Shown piece after piece: positions 1 through 9,617 of a DNA stretch of 64,000 nt. The stretch lies in contig JAHRHY010000010.1 of NCBI GenBank assembly GCA_019671135.1, forward strand, positions 1,178,001 to 1,242,000. Reading direction: 5' to 3'. Source of the stretch: Linnemannia hyalina. Lineage: Eukaryota; Mortierellomycota; Mortierellomycetes; Mortierellales; Mortierellaceae. Position numbers and translations under genes: made by a program. Positions within the stretch are counted from its first letter, which is position 1, and the number at the start of each line of letters is the position of its first letter. The notes under the pieces were generated by a model. It was not told the origin of the DNA. It searched no databases and saw nothing but the letters and a program-made list of their open reading frames with translations.

Positions 1-49
1 AAAACGCCACACACAAAGAATCATTGCGCGCCGATTGAGCCCAGCCAAC

Positions 50-97
50 AACAAAACAAAACAAAACAAAACAAAACAAAACAAAACAAAACAAAAA
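50..97. repeat. (AAAAC)n microsatellite
   Basis: About nine tandem copies of the pentamer AAAAC, ending in a short A run. It lies a few bases beyond the stop codon of the minus-strand SEN15 gene, so it would be in that gene's 3' untranslated region or just past it. On the transcribed strand it reads as GTTTT repeats. Confidence 0.9.
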
Positions 98-103
98 AAC
101 GTG

Positions 104-994
104 CTATGGAATCACAGCGGTTGTTGCTGGTGCGACTGGTACTGTCAAGGTTGAGTCTGGCTTCTCTGGAGGGATACCCCTGGTCAGGTTCATGTATGTG
201 ATCGTTGAGTCTCCTGTAATGACTCCAAGCGTGATCCTACACAAGTAATGATGTGGTTAAAAAAAGAAAAAAGGAAAAACTAGCAGAACCAAGCCTACAA
301 GCGACACTCATGATAAACATATACCTTGATACTGCAGAAGCATTCAATCGTGGGTCAGTCTCTATGTCGAGAGCAGTAAAGGTACACTCAATCTTGGCGA
401 CTGTCCATGGTTCAGCAACAAAGGCAGGCAAAATTAGATACTTGACGCGCTATGGATAAGATACAGTCCAGAGCATCGGTATTCCCATTGTCAGTTCATT
501 AGTGATGGAAGTGGGAGGTGGTCAAAAAATGTGCAGTGGAGATGAGACAAAAGGAAAGAATGGTTGAATTGATCACTTACGGTGTCAGGATGTGTACATT
601 CGATGAGACACCGTCCGAGCACAGGTGCCTGGATCACACTCACATCCTCAAATTCCTTCGCTAATTAACCCCCATAGCAACAAATGAACGTGAGTTATAT
701 TTCTCAAACGTATTTTCATATTTCGAGGGTATAATTACTGATATGTTCACTCTTGCGTACCTAGGGTCAGGTCAAGATAGACCTGGAACAGTTGCTCCGC
801 TTGGTCAGGGAAAAGAACACACTTGTCGTTCACCTCCTTGAACTAGGAAGAAAATTAAAAACAGAGCTTTTCCTGGCTAAGTACTTCTTGCTACTGCGCC
901 CCAACTGACTTCCTCACTGTACCATAGGCTACCAGGCTATGTGTAGGAGTGAATAAAAGTTGCGTACCCTGGGATGCAATGCAAGCTTGTCCAT
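104..994 (-). CDS. SEN15: tRNA-splicing endonuclease subunit Sen15
   Basis: Predicted small structural subunit of the heterotetrameric nuclear tRNA-splicing endonuclease, which removes introns from pre-tRNAs. Five exons close in one frame: 968-994, 761-842, 581-660, 325-449 and 104-236, giving 148 residues. Recognition rests on the family's C-terminal core: a VYLDL segment, an alternating hydrophobic strand with LGRCLIE, the ILPAFVAEPWT segment, and ITLGVITGDSTITY, which corresponds to the strand ending DSTIVYY in human TSEN15. Length is close to other Sen15 proteins, which are usually 120-170 residues. The least certain part is exon 1 (nine residues beginning MDKLALHP), chosen because it has an ATG, a GTACGC donor and the right phase. 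Its start lies 213 bp from the divergent DPM3 start, so the two probably share a promoter region. Confidence 0.78.
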
Positions 995-1207
995 GGCATG
1001 CTTTTGAAGGTGATCAGTCAAGTTCGAGGTTGTCGTTTGGGCGAAGGAGGGACCAAGTGCATTTTTTTGAACTGAGATTACTTAATTAATATCACATGAC
1101 ACTTCGTCGATCCTATGTGGCTTTTGTCCCTTTTACCCTCCAACCTATTTCAAGTTGGACAACTTCCAACTTCCTCGACCATCAACACGACAAACCATCA
1201 AACAGCC

Positions 1208-1751
1208 ATGACTCGCGCTACTGAGGCCGCCGCCTTCTTCGGCATCACCGCCACCATATACCTCGCCCTCCTCTTCCAGTGGCTCCCCATCACCCTCCCC
1301 GAAACCGTCCAGAACTTCACACTTCCCGTTGTACGAAACACCTCACCCCACCTTTTAGCATCTTTGCACAAAAGAACACGATGACAATGCAACTTCAATG
1401 GAGGCATGACCTTCTTACCCAGGAGCAACAAACAACATATAGTAACACCACTCTTTCTTATCCGTACACCTTGATGCGTCTCATCTTCTAGCTCCCCTGG
1501 TGGGCTTTGGTCACATTTGGCGCCTACTCTCTCGGAAACATTGGTTATCACGTCCTGACCTTCCGCGACTGCCCTGAAGCATACGACGAGCTCCAAGTGG
1601 TACATATTTTGTTTCTATTTCACACATCAAGTGCCACCACTGTCGGTCCTTGTGTACCTTTTTACTTACACTCGTTCTGTTTTCTCCTCACGTTGCATAG
1701 CAAATCGGTGAAGCACAGAGGGATCTCAGGAGCAAGGGCATGAGCATCTAA
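1208..1751 (+). CDS. DPM3: Dolichol-phosphate mannose synthase subunit 3
   Basis: DPM3 is the ER-membrane subunit that tethers the catalytic DPM1 subunit, so dolichol-phosphate mannose can be made for N-glycans, O-mannosylation and GPI anchors. Exons are 1208-1330, 1492-1599 and 1701-1751, giving 93 residues; human DPM3 has 92. Two hydrophobic segments (about residues 8-25 and 43-62) precede a hydrophilic C-terminal tail, as in the family. The signature SLGNIGYHVLTFRDCPEA matches the conserved GTVGYRVATFHDC region, and the tail (ELQVQIGEAQRDL) matches the DPM1-binding coiled segment. The second donor is ambiguous (GTGGTA or GTACAT, three bases apart); GTACAT was chosen because it gives the better family match. 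An AATAAA-like run directly follows the stop. DPM2 is the next gene and faces it. Confidence 0.92.
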
Positions 1752-2021
1752 TAAACGAATAAAGGGAGCCATTTTTTCTCACTCTCTCTTGGATCGACTT
1801 ACATTTCCCGACCCATCTTTCTTTCAAATTTTCGCCACGTCTCATTTTCTAATAAACATTTCATCTAACCCAATTCTCCAAGAAACCATTGGCAACAAGA
1901 AGCGAAACCAAAGTCAAAGAGTTGCAATTGAAAAGATCGGTATTATTGCTATATGTGTACAAATGCTCCTGCTCTGCTGTTGCCTCTACTTTGTTCTTTC
2001 TTCTGTTGATGTTGTGTTGTT

Positions 2022-2744
2022 TTAGGCGCTCTTCTTCTCGACCTTCTTCTTGCTCTTGATCATGACCATGGACAAGAAGGTGAGGATGACGGTCAATCCA
2101 AAGACCAAAAGCACACAGGGGATGCGGATCGCATATTCACGGCGAGGGAAGTAATCGTGCAAGAAGTACGACTCGTCGACAAAGGGCTACATTATTGACA
2201 ATTGAAATGTTTGAGAGGGGGGTGTTAGATGGGACGTGGCAATTTCTTGAAACAGCCTCATGCTGTTTACCAACTTCTTGTCCTTGTTGGGAACGAGCGA
2301 GTAATTACCATGACGATGGCCCACAAGGTATAGTACACAAAGACGACGGTACTGAACGTCAGGAGGGACGCGCCCACGACTTTATCCTGTCCACTGGCCT
2401 ATAATTCCATTTTAAATTATAGTAAAAGGGTGTGAGTGAACAAGTTACTGAAGTGTTTCGAGCATATGTGTATGGTTCCTTCCTCACGCCGTTATTTCTT
2501 CTCCATGGTGCGATGGCTGCCTTTGGTTTGGTTCCACGCTCGTGCCCCCCCGTGTAAATAAATAACTGAGGTTTGGCGTCCCATGTCCTTGAAACTGGCC
2601 AGATGAACTGGCTGAGAGTGTGATGGCTGAAGCGTTGTTGGGCAGGTAAGAGAAGAACGTGGTTTTCCTGCGGCTCCCGTAAGTATGAGTTTGGGTGACA
2701 AGGCGGCTTTGTGAATGCCAAAGTCTGTTCTGTTCTGTTACCAT
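2022..2744 (-). CDS. DPM2: Dolichol-phosphate mannose synthase subunit 2
   Basis: DPM2 is the small ER-membrane subunit that stabilises DPM3 and the DPM synthase complex. The two solid exons are 2309-2398 and 2022-2186. They encode GQDKVVGASLL, then a first membrane span with TYY-like VYYTLWAIVM, then PFVDESYFLHDYFPRREYA and a second span, ending in a lysine-rich tail (KSKKKVEKKSA). The order matches human DPM2 (84 residues) with the same PF(I/V)D and Y(F)LPR(A/E)YA landmarks. The start is inferred: at 2742-2744 an ATG in good context is followed at once by the donor GTAACA, giving an 85-residue protein whose first exon codes only methionine. No better in-frame ATG is seen between the exons. 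The gene converges with DPM3 (271 bp between stops) and diverges from NDUFB10. Confidence 0.88.
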
Positions 2745-3073
2745 GGCTGAAGTGATGTGTGTTGTAGAAAGATGTGTTGCCAGAAAAGAGAGGCGGGCTC
2801 GAACTCAACTAATGAAGGAAAGAACCTCACGTACAAAAATAGATTGCACCAACTGTGTACGGTTTCAAGATTCTCGTCTCTCTTGCCCTCTGATCCTACT
2901 CCCTGCGGTGAAGCAGTGCAAGGCAAGCAAGCAGCAAGTCCGCAAGCCACACTTCAAAAGGACGGAAATCCGGAGGTGCGGTGAATCGGCCGGCCAGATC
3001 ATCAGACATACCCTTTGCGCACTCTCTCTTTCTCTCCTCTCCCCACTCAACCAACAACCACCATCAAATCAAC
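2745..3073. promoter_or_regulatory. Divergent promoter region DPM2/NDUFB10
   Basis: A 329-bp gap between two divergently transcribed start codons, so promoter and 5' leader sequences of both genes must lie here. The NDUFB10 side (about 3005-3073) is C- and CT-rich with CAACCAACAACCACC just before the ATG, like the leaders of other plus-strand genes in this window. No TATA box is obvious. Confidence 0.5.
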
Positions 3074-3941
3074 ATGACCGCCACCGCTGATAGCTGGGAG
3101 TACCCCACCCAACGCAAATTCGAGGACGTCGCACCCCTCTCCGAGGTCGACCCCAACGACAAGGCCGGTAAGGCGAGCGAGATTGGATTGCCTCTTGAAG
3201 GACTGATCCGGACACATCCTTTCAACAACAACAACACACACTCTTTCCGTGCAGTATACCTCAACCAGACAACATCTCATCAGGACAGCTACCGCCGAAT
3301 CGATATTCTGTAGTGCCGTCAAGTAGTGTGGAGGACACTCGTTCGGGACCTTTTTATGTCGTACAGGGGAACGGAGCACTACGTTCGCTGGCCATATCGC
3401 CAAACCCACTAGGACATCTCCGAACTGGACAGCGCTATGCACACACCAAGCCATCTTTTGACACCTGCAGCAATCAATTGGGCGATACACAAGCTGAATT
3501 TATAAAGCTGCAATTTCTACGCACGCACCGAAGCATCCGACTACCAAGACGTGTTTGATCGCGTCTTTTCAGCCTACCTGAACACCAGTACGATCACCAC
3601 ACACCTCGGCGAAATGCCGCTATTGCGCAGGACATCTCAGGATCATACACACACCCATCCAGCAACTCTCACCACCATAGAGCTGCTCTCACTAAACACA
3701 TTCCCATTTTCTTCGTTAAATGAATGGATAATTATTAGCCGTCCTTCGCTCGCGCGCTCTCGCTGTCCGTGAGTCGTGGATCAACGCCATGGAGGGCCGC
3801 ATCATCCAGCAAGAGTTGAAGAAGTGCTACCGTGCCGAGGGCGTCAACCACTACCAGAACTGCCGTCACCTCGTCGACCTCTACATGAACGCGCTCAAGG
3901 AGAAGAGAGTTGAGGGCTGGAGAAAGACCGAGTCTGCATAA
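3074..3941 (+). CDS. NDUFB10: NADH:ubiquinone oxidoreductase subunit NDUFB10 (PDSW family)
   Basis: Accessory subunit of mitochondrial complex I, in the membrane arm facing the intermembrane space. Exons 3074-3167 and 3739-3941 join in phase to give 98 residues, close to the Neurospora 12.3-kDa subunit. The C-terminal half carries the family core RESWINAMEGRI followed by KKCYRAEGVNHYQNC; the two cysteines (C61 and C73) form the spacing typical of this family, whose members depend on disulfide relay import. No cleavable presequence is obvious, as expected for that route. The single intron is 571 bp, several times the local norm. Short open stretches inside it (for example 3250-3312) did not extend the family match, so they were left out. 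The next gene is convergent. Confidence 0.85.
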
Positions 3942-4324
3942 ATCTGTCACCAATCCAACATACAGACGAAGCAGGACTGCAAGGATGACGAACGGACGAA
4001 CGACCCCAAGAATAATAGATGCGAGACAACCAAACACAACATACAAATCAACAAACCCCGATTTTCTAGAGGCGGCACACCAACGGCGCTCGACTAAGAC
4101 TTTACAGTAAACGAACTTCGGAAAATACCAATTTTTTTTCATGTGTGTCGTGTTGTCATGCCTCGTTATTTTTCTACGCATTATGATAACTATTTTGCTG
4201 TGAAGGACAGGAGAAGCGGTATGATACATACAGAAGGAGAAGGACTAACAATTGTATCAGATCTACTGGGACTTGTGCCATCATATTTTCAGAGGAATTG
4301 GTCGATTTCTATCCACAATGGTCA
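3942..4324. other. Convergent 3' spacer
   Basis: A 383-bp gap between the stop codons of NDUFB10 (+) and the large disordered protein (-). It is A-rich on the plus strand after 3990 and should hold the 3' untranslated regions of both genes. No conserved coding or RNA feature was seen. Confidence 0.6.
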
Positions 4325-7300
4325 TTAAATGGTTAATGGTGTGTTAGTCAAGCGCACTTGGATCGCGGCGTTTGTGCATTGCAGGTATTTCCGCATGAGA
4401 AGGAAGTCCTTACCACTGTAACCGACGAGACGAGAAATGGGCGATCGCAGATAGGTCATAGCATACAATCCAAACGTGCACATCGACAGCCCAACCGTCA
4501 GCATGTAAGGCGCACCATCCACGCCTAATTGTTTGCCAGCAACCGAACAGAAAAAAAAATTAGCAAACTCAAAATAGTATACAAAAAAAAATTCACAAAA
4601 CTCAGGACAAGCAGAGCAATGAAAAATCGTACCAGAGGGTCCACACCAGTCGCCATGGTCTTGATAATCGTCAAGACAGAGCTGCAGATCTTTACAATGG
4701 TGCTCGGCACAAAACCCTCCGCTAAGCGCACAAAAGATCCCGCCCAAGGTGACCAGGAACATCATTAGACGCGACCCCCACCGGGCATTGATCTCGTAGA
4801 CGGCCACGTGGCTCTTTTGGATCACGATCGAACCATTCAGCCCTATGTCTCCGTACATTTCCTCTTTGTCGGAGCAGGTGGTCTCGTTGCCTTCGTCGTC
4901 TTCGTCCTCGTCTTCGTCTTCCTCCGAATCGCCGTTTCCATGGTCCCCGTCACCACTGTCATCTTGAGAACCATCCTCGCCATCTCCATATCCAGACACG
5001 CCACTCTGATGCACCTCACCATGGACAACCTCAGACGCCAGGTGCGATCGTCTGGTAGGTGAACTACTCGTACTATCAAACTCGCCATGATTCCTACTAC
5101 CGCCAGGAGTACTCGATGACCCAGGCGATCTCGGAAAAGCAGGAGGCGTTATGATCGATATAGTTGGAATAATCATTGGCCCCAAAGTTGGCGACGGTGA
5201 GACTGAAGAAGACGAAGAAGGATCCTTCAAAGGTGGAACTCCCGTCGAGACAATCATGCCTGGAGGGAGTGGAGTCCCAGGAGCCACGACGGATGAGGGG
5301 GCGTTAGTGCATATGGCGGTACTCGTGTTCTTGATCTCGCCCAGAAGACCACCAGATTCGTAAGAGACCAATGAGAATGGGAAGAGGACTGAAGAAGAAT
5401 CGCGCTTCCAAAGTGAGGTCTTGGTTGTTGTTGTCGAATTGTTGCTGCTGTTGTTGCTGGAAATACCGGAGACTGGTACAGAGCTGCTGTGCTGCTGCTG
5501 ATGGCTGTTGCTGGTGGCGTTAGTGTCATTAATGGTGATGCTGTTGCTGCTGGTGATGCTGGAGAAGAAGGAAGTGGGCGTTAAAGAAGCTGTGAGCTTG
5601 CGACGTGACTTTTTTAAAAGACTGTCTCCTTGATTGCCAGTATTGCTACTAGACGAATCGTGGTAATAATGGCTGCTGGAAGAAGAGGATCCTGAAATAG
5701 GTAGAGACTGTCGGGTCTGGAGAGGTGACTGGCGATATGAATTATGCTGCGGGCGAGGGTAATGCAAATGAGACGATGAAGCGAGAGTTCTGTCAGGCGA
5801 GTAGGATGAAGTGTTGTTGTTACTGCTGCTGAGGATCCGTGTAGGTGAGGGAGTTGAACCAGAATGATGAAGACCAAAGGTGGCGCGTTTTGGTGACGAG
5901 GAGGAAGGTGTAGAGGTAGACGTGGTCGACGAAGGAAGCGCCTTCTTGAACAAGTAGGAAGAGGAAGAATCTAACAGCGCCGGCAGAAACCAGGATGGTG
6001 TATGAGAGGAACTGCGCTGTTGTGAGGACGAAGAGAATGAAAAGGATGTCGGTGAGGATGTTGGCGGTGATGGGTTGAAACAAGGTAGTCCCTGTCCTTG
6101 CGATTGAGAAGACCGATGTTGGTGGTGCATGTAGGGCGCATTTGGCTTGGTGAACAGACTGCATTTCCGAGGCGTCGATGCAGGAGGAAGTCGCACGGGT
6201 TCTGGTGCCTCGTTCAATGGATATAGTGTTGTTGCTCCAAAAGTATTTTCTTGAGAGCCGCCTTTCTTGAGAATCGGGATCGGGGAGGCAGGGACAGATC
6301 CGATGCCGTGAAAGGTCTTTGAATTGTCCTGTGCGCCCATTGGAGCCAATTGTTGCCATGGGATCGGTATCGCGCGTGGTGAATCGCCCCTCATCTCTAG
6401 CTGCTGACTTTTGTGTCGTTGCCGTTTGAACTGGTCTGTCGGCAAGCCTACGCCCAACCGTCCACCACTAAGCTGTGCCGCAGCCCCACTCGTGGTGCCT
6501 GACCCCGAAATTGGGAAATGATGCGCCGTAGATGGGATAAAGACTGACTGTGGACGCGCTGGTAGCCGGACAAGCTGTCGTCGTGTCTTGGGTGTCGATG
6601 GTGTAGCAGCCGAGAGTGAAATGGGCTCGATAGAGGCGTAGAATCCTGATCCAAGCGAGATCCTGTTCATCGTTTTCCGTCCATGGCTCAACTCGCGTTT
6701 TGGAGTCAACCCATTGCTGCTGTCGCCTGTCTGAGCCGGAATCCTGGGATATATGATTGACCCAACTGAGGTGGTAGATGTGACATCCCCGTCAATGTTG
6801 ATCCTGACACTTTTGCTCAAGACGCGTTCCTTGTCCTTCTCCATGGTGACAGATACAGGTGTGAACATGTCCTTTCGTAAAGCAGGGTAGGCAGTATCTG
6901 GTCGAAGTCCAACAGTGATCAAGTGGTCCCGAGCGCGCTGTTGACTCTGCTGTGATTGCTGCTGATGCTGGTTACTCTGTGAACCCTCACCCAACAAAGG
7001 TGACTCCCAGATGACCTGTGACCAAGGCCGCGGGCGACGCCCCTGCTGTTGGTTCTTGCCGGATACAGAAGTTTTGGCAAGGGACAAGAGTGTCTGCTCC
7101 TGTTGGTCGGGGAGGTAATTCAGATGTTGCAAGATGGGTTGAGGGTACAGTCGCGTGTTGAAAGTTGTTGTCGACTGAGGATGATCCGCTGGTGCCAAGA
7201 GGGCCTCCCCCGATAGGGCGGGAGAAGATTTGGCGAGACCTGTATATGGAGAATATACAGCAGCAAGACGTTCATCTGGGGTGTCGAGCTGTTCAATGAT

Positions 7301-8113
7301 GGGTCCATGCTCCACCTCTCTGGGCTGTTGAACTTGAGTAACTGGCGTAGGTCGCGCGGCGGAGGCGCTTCCTGACCATTTTAAGGAATTCCTGAAGTTG
7401 GGCGCAGTAGATGTTGTCGTTGATGTCCCTGAAGACGTTGGCCCTTGTATCCTCGGAATGACGCTGACGTGCAAGGGATAACTCGGCACGTTGTTGTTGT
7501 TGTTGCTATCGCTCTCAGCTTCATCATCCTCATCGTCGTCATCTTCATCGTCGTCATCTTCATCGTCGTCATCTTCATCGTCGTCATCCTCGTCCACATC
7601 GTCAAAGTCGGTGACATAGGAAGAGGATCCGTCGTTGGAGGAGGGGCGTAATGAAGAGTCAAAGATGGTTCTCGAGAACCTCCACGCACTGATGGGTCTT
7701 GGACGCGGCGATTTTGTTGACCCTGTTGCTGTAATTGGGGTTGTTGGGGTCGTGTTTGTTGTTTTATGAGATGGTGTTGTCCCTGAAGGCTCTGCCTTAA
7801 AAGGGATAGTAGTAGTTGTAGTTGTAGGGCGAGGCAAGGCAGGCGAGATGGATATGAGTGGCAATGCAGGTTGATCAAGGATGAGTGGGGATGACTGTGC
7901 CCCAGGGGAGGTAAGTGTAGCTGTCGTGTAGGAAGGGGTTGTTGTTGTTGCTGTTACTGATGTTGTTGTTGTTGTGGTAGTGGTAGTGGCAGGAGCGGAC
8001 GACCGTTGCTGGTGTTGTTGTTGCTGTTGTTGTCTAAGCCTGCTCGAGGATGCATTAGCGCCCAAGCCCTTTTTCCTCTTGTTGGCAGACCAGGCATCGT
8101 AGTAGTCAGACAT
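4325..8113 (-). CDS. Large disordered protein with C-terminal membrane segments, function unknown
   Basis: I do not recognise this protein. Exons 4633-8113 and 4325-4524 give 1226 residues. The first roughly 1050 residues are low complexity: runs of Gln, Thr and Ser, a strongly acidic tract near residues 171-200 built of DDDDE repeats, and a second acidic patch near 1060. The C-terminus differs: two hydrophobic spans (about residues 1114-1135 with RLMMFLVTLGGIFCALS, and 1165-1187) flank a cysteine-rich loop (CAEHHC, CLDDY, DWCGPSG). This suggests a membrane protein with a long cytosolic tail. The start MSDYYDAW was preferred over an upstream in-frame ATG at 8398, because the intervening stretch is leader-like repeat. 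The 108-nt intron is a multiple of three without stops, so retention would add 36 residues. The far C-terminus could hide another intron (GTAAGG near 4416). Confidence 0.7.
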   Translation of the reverse strand: MSDYYDAWSANKRKKGLGANASSSRLRQQQQQQHQQRSSAPATTTTTTTTTSVTATTTTPSYTTATLTSPGAQSSPLILDQPALPLISISPALPRPTTTTTTIPFKAEPSGTTPSHKTTNTTPTTPITATGSTKSPRPRPISAWRFSRTIFDSSLRPSSNDGSSSYVTDFDDVDEDDDDEDDDDEDDDDEDDDDEDDEAESDSNNNNNVPSYPLHVSVIPRIQGPTSSGTSTTTSTAPNFRNSLKWSGSASAARPTPVTQVQQPREVEHGPIIEQLDTPDERLAAVYSPYTGLAKSSPALSGEALLAPADHPQSTTTFNTRLYPQPILQHLNYLPDQQEQTLLSLAKTSVSGKNQQQGRRPRPWSQVIWESPLLGEGSQSNQHQQQSQQSQQRARDHLITVGLRPDTAYPALRKDMFTPVSVTMEKDKERVLSKSVRINIDGDVTSTTSVGSIIYPRIPAQTGDSSNGLTPKRELSHGRKTMNRISLGSGFYASIEPISLSAATPSTPKTRRQLVRLPARPQSVFIPSTAHHFPISGSGTTSGAAAQLSGGRLGVGLPTDQFKRQRHKSQQLEMRGDSPRAIPIPWQQLAPMGAQDNSKTFHGIGSVPASPIPILKKGGSQENTFGATTLYPLNEAPEPVRLPPASTPRKCSLFTKPNAPYMHHQHRSSQSQGQGLPCFNPSPPTSSPTSFSFSSSSQQRSSSHTPSWFLPALLDSSSSYLFKKALPSSTTSTSTPSSSSPKRATFGLHHSGSTPSPTRILSSSNNNTSSYSPDRTLASSSHLHYPRPQHNSYRQSPLQTRQSLPISGSSSSSSHYYHDSSSSNTGNQGDSLLKKSRRKLTASLTPTSFFSSITSSNSITINDTNATSNSHQQQHSSSVPVSGISSNNSSNNSTTTTKTSLWKRDSSSVLFPFSLVSYESGGLLGEIKNTSTAICTNAPSSVVAPGTPLPPGMIVSTGVPPLKDPSSSSSVSPSPTLGPMIIPTISIITPPAFPRSPGSSSTPGGSRNHGEFDSTSSSPTRRSHLASEVVHGEVHQSGVSGYGDGEDGSQDDSGDGDHGNGDSEEDEDEDEDDEGNETTCSDKEEMYGDIGLNGSIVIQKSHVAVYEINARWGSRLMMFLVTLGGIFCALSGGFCAEHHCKDLQLCLDDYQDHGDWCGPSGTIFHCSACPEFCEFFFVYYFEFANFFFCSVAGKQLGVDGAPYMLTVGLSMCTFGLYAMTYLRSPISRLVGYSGKDFLLMRKYLQCTNAAIQVRLTNTPLTI
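4525..4632 (-). other. Stop-free 108-nt intron
   Basis: Donor GTACGA and acceptor AATTAG bound a 108-nt segment rich in T on the coding strand. It is 36 codons long and has no in-frame stop, so both spliced and retained forms keep the downstream frame. Splicing is favoured because the inserted peptide is phenylalanine-rich and unlike its surroundings. Confidence 0.7.
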
Positions 8114-9617
8114 GGTAGGATGTGGTTGTTGTACAGCGAGAGTTATGAAAAAAGGCAACGATAATGATGACTGAATGCAAATCGGTGGTAACGTGAAGAA
8201 AAGAAGGAAGAAAAGGTGAAGAAAGCTGGTTCTGGTTCTGGTTCTCAGATACAGGTACAGGTACAGGTACAGTTGACAGATAGACAGACGTTCACGCTCT
8301 AAGCAGTCTGCTGTATTTACACCAACAATGATGGACCATGGCTTAACTCTTCGTCTCTTTTTTTTTTCTTTTTGCCACGCTGTGTTTTGAAAGGACAAGA
8401 CTGTGTGTAGGCGGTGACTCCATCTGGGCTATTGAAGAGACGGAAGAAAGGAAGGATCGGGAGAAAGCCAGAACACCAAGGGTGGTAGAGGATCGGTGTG
8501 TATCGAATCCTACCCGGAGACATATCGTGCCTTATCATTTTTATGGAGATAGAGATTGATTCAACCAACGAGGGAAAAGGAAGCAGACAATGGTCCTGTT
8601 TTAAGGATCAGTTTGAATTTGAATCTGACTCCCACCACCACGCCGCCATTGTTAGTATGCATGATGCAAGGACGTGTACTCATTTCTTTTGGTCTGACAG
8701 TTGGAAAATATAAGGAAGAGGGAAGGGTTCACCTTTTCTCATCTCTTGTTGTGCATGTTTGTTTATTTTGGTCGATGCTTGTCTCGTTCCTGTGAACGTC
8801 CATTAGAGAAATCCAAAGGAGAGAGGGTGGTAGAAAATAAACAAACGTTACCGGGGTAGGCCAGAGGTATGATGAGGTCCATAGGGGCAAGAACGTGGGT
8901 ACATGTATCTGATCCTTGTCTCCTGAGTTTGCCCTAGCCCTTTTCTCGCCAATGGCAGTCCAGAAGAGAGAAGGAGGAGAGCAATTAAAAGAAAGAGATG
9001 GAGAGACAGACATGACAGGATGTCCAAGGGTTGCACCTTTATCTCTCCCTGTTGGATAGTTGGCCAGAGTCGGTACAGTACAATTCAGTTCACTCAGGGA
9101 CGAGGGTGTGAGCACTTTGCCCTCAGTCCTCACAACTACCCCTACGGTACAAGCCCAAGGTACACGCCTTTTGAAAGACTGCAAAGGCGGAGCAAATGGA
9201 CAAGCCTGGTGCAAGAATAGAACAAAGGAAAAAAAAAACAAGCTTCAGCGTAAAAACGATCCCCCTTTGCCTTTCTTTCCATACCCCTTCCTTTCTCCCC
9301 TTTCTTTCTCCCTCTTTGCCTCATCCTCCTTTCTTTTTTCGCTCCATTCTCTTTTCTCTCTCTCTCTCTCTCAATCGTATATTTTTCCTTTCCATCATCG
9401 CCCATCTTCCCATCGCGCATCCTTACCCGCTTGTTCCTTTGTGGCCATTAGAACGAATCATACCAAGTACAACTAGCCAGTCGCGTGCCACTCCATACCG
9501 AGGTCGTCAAGAGAGCGCCATCACTACCCATTCAGGACAGACACCGATCTCATCTCTCTTCATACCCAGGACTGGGATAAACTCACAAGGACAAGACAAA
9601 AGAGAGCTGCAGCAACG
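8114..9617. promoter_or_regulatory. Divergent intergenic region with short repeats
   Basis: About 1.5 kb between two divergent genes. Near 8228-8275 there are short tandem repeats (GGTTCT, then GGTACA) that would lie in the leader or promoter of the minus-strand gene. From about 9255 to 9430 the plus strand is very pyrimidine-rich (C and T runs), placed 190-360 bp before the zinc-transporter start, which fits its promoter. The middle holds no gene I can support. Confidence 0.55.

Noticed and set aside
50..97. Telomere-like or CRISPR-like repeat
   Set aside because: A simple AAAAC microsatellite with no spacers and no telomeric G-rich unit.
2359..2808. 149-codon minus-strand open frame over the DPM2 region
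   Set aside because: It crosses the DPM2 intron in the wrong frame and shows no family features.
3250..3312. Extra middle exon for NDUFB10
   Set aside because: It ends in a stop without a good donor, and direct joining of the two outer exons reproduces the family core in frame.
7445..7651. Plus-strand open frame that looks like a membrane protein (VVIFIVVIFIVV)
   Set aside because: It is the antisense shadow of the GAT/GAC repeat encoding the acidic DDDDE tract of the minus-strand gene.
8114..8398. Upstream in-frame extension of the large disordered protein (ATG at 8398)
   Set aside because: Composition is leader-like (repeated YLYLYL from GGTACA repeats and T/C runs), and MSDYYDAW downstream is a better start.
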